This document shows positions 6,903 to 8,798 of a stretch of 8,798 nt of DNA, in pieces. The stretch's first letter is position 1, and each line of letters starts with the position of its first letter. This DNA is from Gammaproteobacteria bacterium (GTDB lineage: Bacteria > Pseudomonadota > Gammaproteobacteria > Steroidobacterales > JACDCP01), in the NCBI GenBank assembly GCA_013817465.1, contig JACDCP010000126.1:1-8798 (forward strand), in the 5' to 3' direction. Under the pieces are notes generated by a model. The model made no database searches. It was given only the letters and a program-made list of their open reading frames with translations, and was not told the DNA's origin. Both the position numbers and the translations under genes were made by a program.

Positions 6903-8003
6903 TCACCCAACGACTAGCGAATAGCTGGTGCTGCGTCCGCCGCCGGGATCCTTTTTCAGCGCGCGGCGTTCGACCAGATCGAGAATGTCACGGTATGCAG
7001 TATCTTGCGAGCATTTGGTGAGCTTTGCCCATTTGGAAGAGGTGAGTTTGCCCTCAAATCCGTCCAGCAATCTGTTCAGGACTTTGATCTGGCGTTCATT
7101 CAAAGGCGCCCTGGCGAAGCGTTCCCAGAATCGTGCTTTCTCGAGCACAGAGCCGAGAGTACCCTGAGCACCTTCAATCGCGCGCTGAAGGCAGTTCAGA
7201 AACCATGCCTGCCACTGCGTAACATCGAGCTCGCTTTTCTGCGTCCGTTCCAGCGTCCGGTAGTAGTCTTTGTGTTCCCGGCGGATTTGCGCGGACATGC
7301 TGTAAAAGCGCTGGCGGCTGTTTTCGGCGCGGGCGAGCGTCATATCGGCGATCGCGCGGGCCATCCGTCCGTTGCCGTCATCGAAGGGGTGGATGGTCAC
7401 AAACCATAAATGCGCCAGTCCTGCTTTGAGCAGCGGGTCAATCTCTCCCGGCACCTCAAACCATTTTAGAAAGCTTGCCATTTCATCGGACACACGCACG
7501 GCGGGCGGCGCTTGGTAGTGCACGTTCTCGCGGCCCATCGGGCCGGACGTAACTTGCATCGGGCCGCCGCTGTCATTGCGCCAGGCCCCGACGCTGATTC
7601 TCTCCATGCCGCTGCGGCCAGTCGGGAACAGCGCAGCGTGCCATGCGGACAACCGCTCTTCTGTAAGCGGCTCGTCATATCTGGCCGTCGCATCGAGCAT
7701 CATTTCGACGACGCCTTCGACGTTACGGTCGGCCGGAATGAGGCCACCGACATCCATGCCAAGCCGTCTTGCGATTGATGATCGGACCTGGTCCGGCTCT
7801 AACTTCTCGCCCTCGATCTCGCTCGACTTGACCACATCCTCGGTCAGCGTTTGAAGGTGCGCTTCGCTGCGGAAATCAAAACCGAGTGCGTCCATTTTGC
7901 CGAGCAGGCGTCCCTGTTCGCGTGAGACCTGCGCGAGAAGTCTGGACAGGCCCTGTTCGTCCCAGGTGAACGCGGGCCACTCTGATTGTTCCCAGAGATA
8001 CAT
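6903..8003 (-). CDS. Class II Fic-family protein (putative AMPylator) with DUF4172 and C-terminal winged HTH
   Basis: The product is 366 residues. The N-terminal DUF4172 region (about 3-85) includes LLGKMDALGF and the inhibitory-helix motif SSEIEG (60-65), fitting (S/T)xxxE(G/N) with Glu64 as the ATP-blocking residue. The Fic core carries the catalytic motif HPFDDGNGRMAR (205-216) with His205, and the flap region near GRENVHYQAPP (158-167). Residues about 300-366 form a winged helix-turn-helix ending in PGGGRSTSYSL. By family knowledge Fic proteins move AMP from ATP to hydroxyl side chains of proteins; in class II the inhibitor sits in the same chain, so no partner antitoxin is needed. The domain order resembles Shewanella SoFic. 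The target is unknown. The gene converges on the kinase remnant and looks lower in GC than its neighbours. Operator-like dyads lie just upstream, suggesting autoregulation by its own DNA-binding domain. Confidence 0.93.
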   Translation of the reverse strand: MYLWEQSEWPAFTWDEQGLSRLLAQVSREQGRLLGKMDALGFDFRSEAHLQTLTEDVVKSSEIEGEKLEPDQVRSSIARRLGMDVGGLIPADRNVEGVVEMMLDATARYDEPLTEERLSAWHAALFPTGRSGMERISVGAWRNDSGGPMQVTSGPMGRENVHYQAPPAVRVSDEMASFLKWFEVPGEIDPLLKAGLAHLWFVTIHPFDDGNGRMARAIADMTLARAENSRQRFYSMSAQIRREHKDYYRTLERTQKSELDVTQWQAWFLNCLQRAIEGAQGTLGSVLEKARFWERFARAPLNERQIKVLNRLLDGFEGKLTSSKWAKLTKCSQDTAYRDILDLVERRALKKDPGGGRSTSYSLVVG

Positions 8004-8006
8004 TTC

Positions 8007-8035
8007 ATAATATCCGCATAATGTGCGGAGATTAT
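8007..8035. promoter_or_regulatory. Operator-like dyad O1 upstream of the Fic gene
   Basis: Arms 8007-8018 (ATAATATCCGCA) and 8024-8035 (TGCGGAGATTAT) pair at 11 of 12 positions around a 5-nt spacer. The dyad begins 3 bp upstream of the Fic start codon and covers the predicted -10 element and transcription start. A protein bound here should block transcription. The candidate binder is the winged HTH of the Fic protein itself (inference). Confidence 0.7.
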
Positions 8036-8059
8036 GATTGATATCCTCCGCACTCGCAA
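8031..8059 (-). promoter_or_regulatory. Sigma-70-like promoter for the Fic gene
   Basis: On the minus strand the -35 element TTGCGA (8059-8054, 4 of 6 to consensus) and the -10 element CATAAT (8036-8031, 5 of 6) are 17 bp apart. Transcription would start near 8024, leaving a leader of about 20 nt. Dyad O1 covers the -10 element and a TGCGGAG half-site lies in the spacer, an arrangement typical of repression. Confidence 0.55.
8046..8052. promoter_or_regulatory. TGCGGAG half-site within the Fic promoter spacer
   Basis: CTCCGCA on the plus strand is the same 7-bp core found in the dyads, between the -35 and -10 elements. The opposite half, five bases away, is not conserved (AAGATAA), so this is a half-site only. 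Its centre-to-centre distance to dyad O2 is about 21 bp, two helical turns. Confidence 0.45.
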
Positions 8060-8062
8060 GAT

Positions 8063-8089
8063 AAATCTACGCATTCTATGCGGAGATTA
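8063..8089. promoter_or_regulatory. Operator-like dyad O2 upstream of the Fic gene
   Basis: AAATCTACGCA (8063-8073) and TGCGGAGATTA (8079-8089) face each other around a 5-nt spacer, the same spacing as O1, with two mismatches between arms. The right arm is identical to that of O1 over TGCGGAGATTA. It lies just upstream of the predicted -35 element. Confidence 0.65.
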
Positions 8090-8100
8090 GGCACCGTATT

Positions 8101-8118
8101 CTCCGCATCCCTGCGATT
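8101..8118. promoter_or_regulatory. Degenerate third site of the Fic operator array
   Basis: CTCCGCA (8101-8107) is followed after 4 nt by TGCGATT (8112-8118), a weaker match to the second half. The ATT before the first half matches the flank seen in the other sites. It is about 33 bp upstream of O2. Confidence 0.4.
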
Positions 8119-8208
8119 CGGGTCGGCTCATAGCTCGGCCGCCATCACCTCGAAGTGGTTGACTTGGTGCGCCACAATCGGTTCGTTTTTGCGTTGATCC
8201 TGCCACGA

Positions 8209-8676
8209 TCAATCCGCGGTGTTGACCGTCACTTCGGTCTTGACCGAGTTGGCGATGAAGCATTGCCCGTGGGCTTCATGATGAAGGCTATCTACTTCTT
8301 CGCGCGTCGGCGCCCGGCCACCGTGGTATTCGATACGAGGGTTGAGGACGACGTTGCTGATCCACAGGACGCCCCGTTCGTTCTTGCTCATCGTGCCGAC
8401 GGCCGCGTCTTCGTAGCTTCGGACTGCGAACCCCTTGCGCGAGGCGACGTAGAGAAACGATAGCATGTGACAACTGGCAATGGCTGCCACGAAAGCCTCT
8501 TCGGGATCCACGTTGGCTGGATTGGACATGGGAAGCGGCACGACTGACGGCGATGCCGATGCCGGCACGCTGCAGCCGCCATCGAATGTCCATGCATGTT
8601 CACGGGAGTACCGGCCTTTCAAAAAATCTTCGCCGTCGGTGAGCTGCCACTGGAGGAATGCTTTATGTTCGGACAT
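8209..8676 (-). CDS. OsmC-family protein (peroxide-reducing peroxiredoxin-like)
   Basis: The product is 155 residues, a normal size for the OsmC/Ohr superfamily. The two redox cysteines are visible: Cys69 in AIASCHMLSFLYVASRKGF and Cys139 in HHEAHGQCFIANSVKTEV. NVDPEEAFVAAIASCH is the usual approach to the first cysteine. These cytoplasmic enzymes reduce organic hydroperoxides through a cysteine pair recycled by lipoyl or thiol donors; the OsmC branch fits better than Ohr, but the substrate is not readable. An in-frame ATG at 8718 would add 14 residues; I chose 8676 because GGAG (8686-8683) sits 6 nt upstream and homology begins there. It lies upstream of the Fic gene on the same strand with a 205-bp gap that holds a separate promoter, so the two are probably not cotranscribed. 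Confidence 0.9.
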   Translation of the reverse strand: MSEHKAFLQWQLTDGEDFLKGRYSREHAWTFDGGCSVPASASPSVVPLPMSNPANVDPEEAFVAAIASCHMLSFLYVASRKGFAVRSYEDAAVGTMSKNERGVLWISNVVLNPRIEYHGGRAPTREEVDSLHHEAHGQCFIANSVKTEVTVNTAD

Positions 8677-8798
8677 GTCTTTCTCCAATGGAGGGACGCG
8701 ACTTCGCCCACTCGACATGATGCGTCACCGTCCGTCATCCTCGCGGTGCCGATGTTCGTGCAGGGCCGCGCTTCGTAGGGGCGTACGAGGTTCAGAGG

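Noticed and set aside
6895..6906. Small hairpin GTGAG-CA-CTCAC between the kinase remnant and the Fic gene as a bidirectional terminator.
   Set aside because: A 5-bp stem with a 2-nt loop and no T run on either side is not enough for a terminator call.
8001..8120. CRISPR or iteron origin explanation for the repeats upstream of the Fic gene.
   Set aside because: The repeats are short, inverted, irregularly spaced and tied to a promoter; no Cas or replication initiator gene is present.

Overview
This 8.8 kb window is GC-rich chromosomal DNA packed with bacterial genes. Family content (an ECF sigma factor with a long C-terminal extension, an adaptor protein and an NtrY/AtoS-like kinase, a class II Fic protein) suggests a proteobacterium, probably gammaproteobacterial. 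This is inference: no rRNA, tRNA or marker gene is present to place the organism.

Layout. Positions 1-4585 hold four genes, all on the minus strand. In transcription order they are a PLP-dependent decarboxylase (4585-3107), a class I SAM methyltransferase (2892-2143), a DUF72/YecE-like protein (2135-1179) and an ECF42-like sigma factor that runs off the left edge (1081-1). Methyltransferase and DUF72 genes are only 7 bp apart and look like one transcription unit. A perfect 25-bp inverted repeat (1107-1161) lies between the DUF72 and sigma factor genes and resembles a REP-type palindrome.

Positions 4586-6841, on the plus strand, look like the wreck of an export operon. A periplasmic adaptor (HlyD/MacA type) has lost its N-terminal membrane anchor. 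It is followed 21 bp later by a sigma-54-type sensor kinase gene broken by two single-base frameshifts. The ABC transporter subunits and response regulator expected beside such genes are absent.

Positions 6903-8118 hold a class II Fic protein (putative AMPylator) on the minus strand. It carries its own inhibitory helix and a C-terminal winged helix-turn-helix. Its upstream region is AT-rich and contains at least two matching dyads plus further sites built on TGCGGAG. One dyad covers the -10 element of a good sigma-70-like promoter. This self-contained Fic module, with likely autoregulation, is the most interesting object in the window. An OsmC-family peroxidase gene (8676-8209) follows. Positions 8677-8798 hold only its leader as far as I can see. 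The Fic-OsmC gap (8004-8208) holds the operator array and about 90 bp with no recognised feature.

I see no CRISPR array, tRNA, rRNA, insertion sequence or prophage gene. The dense extra open frames on opposite strands are explained by high GC content.
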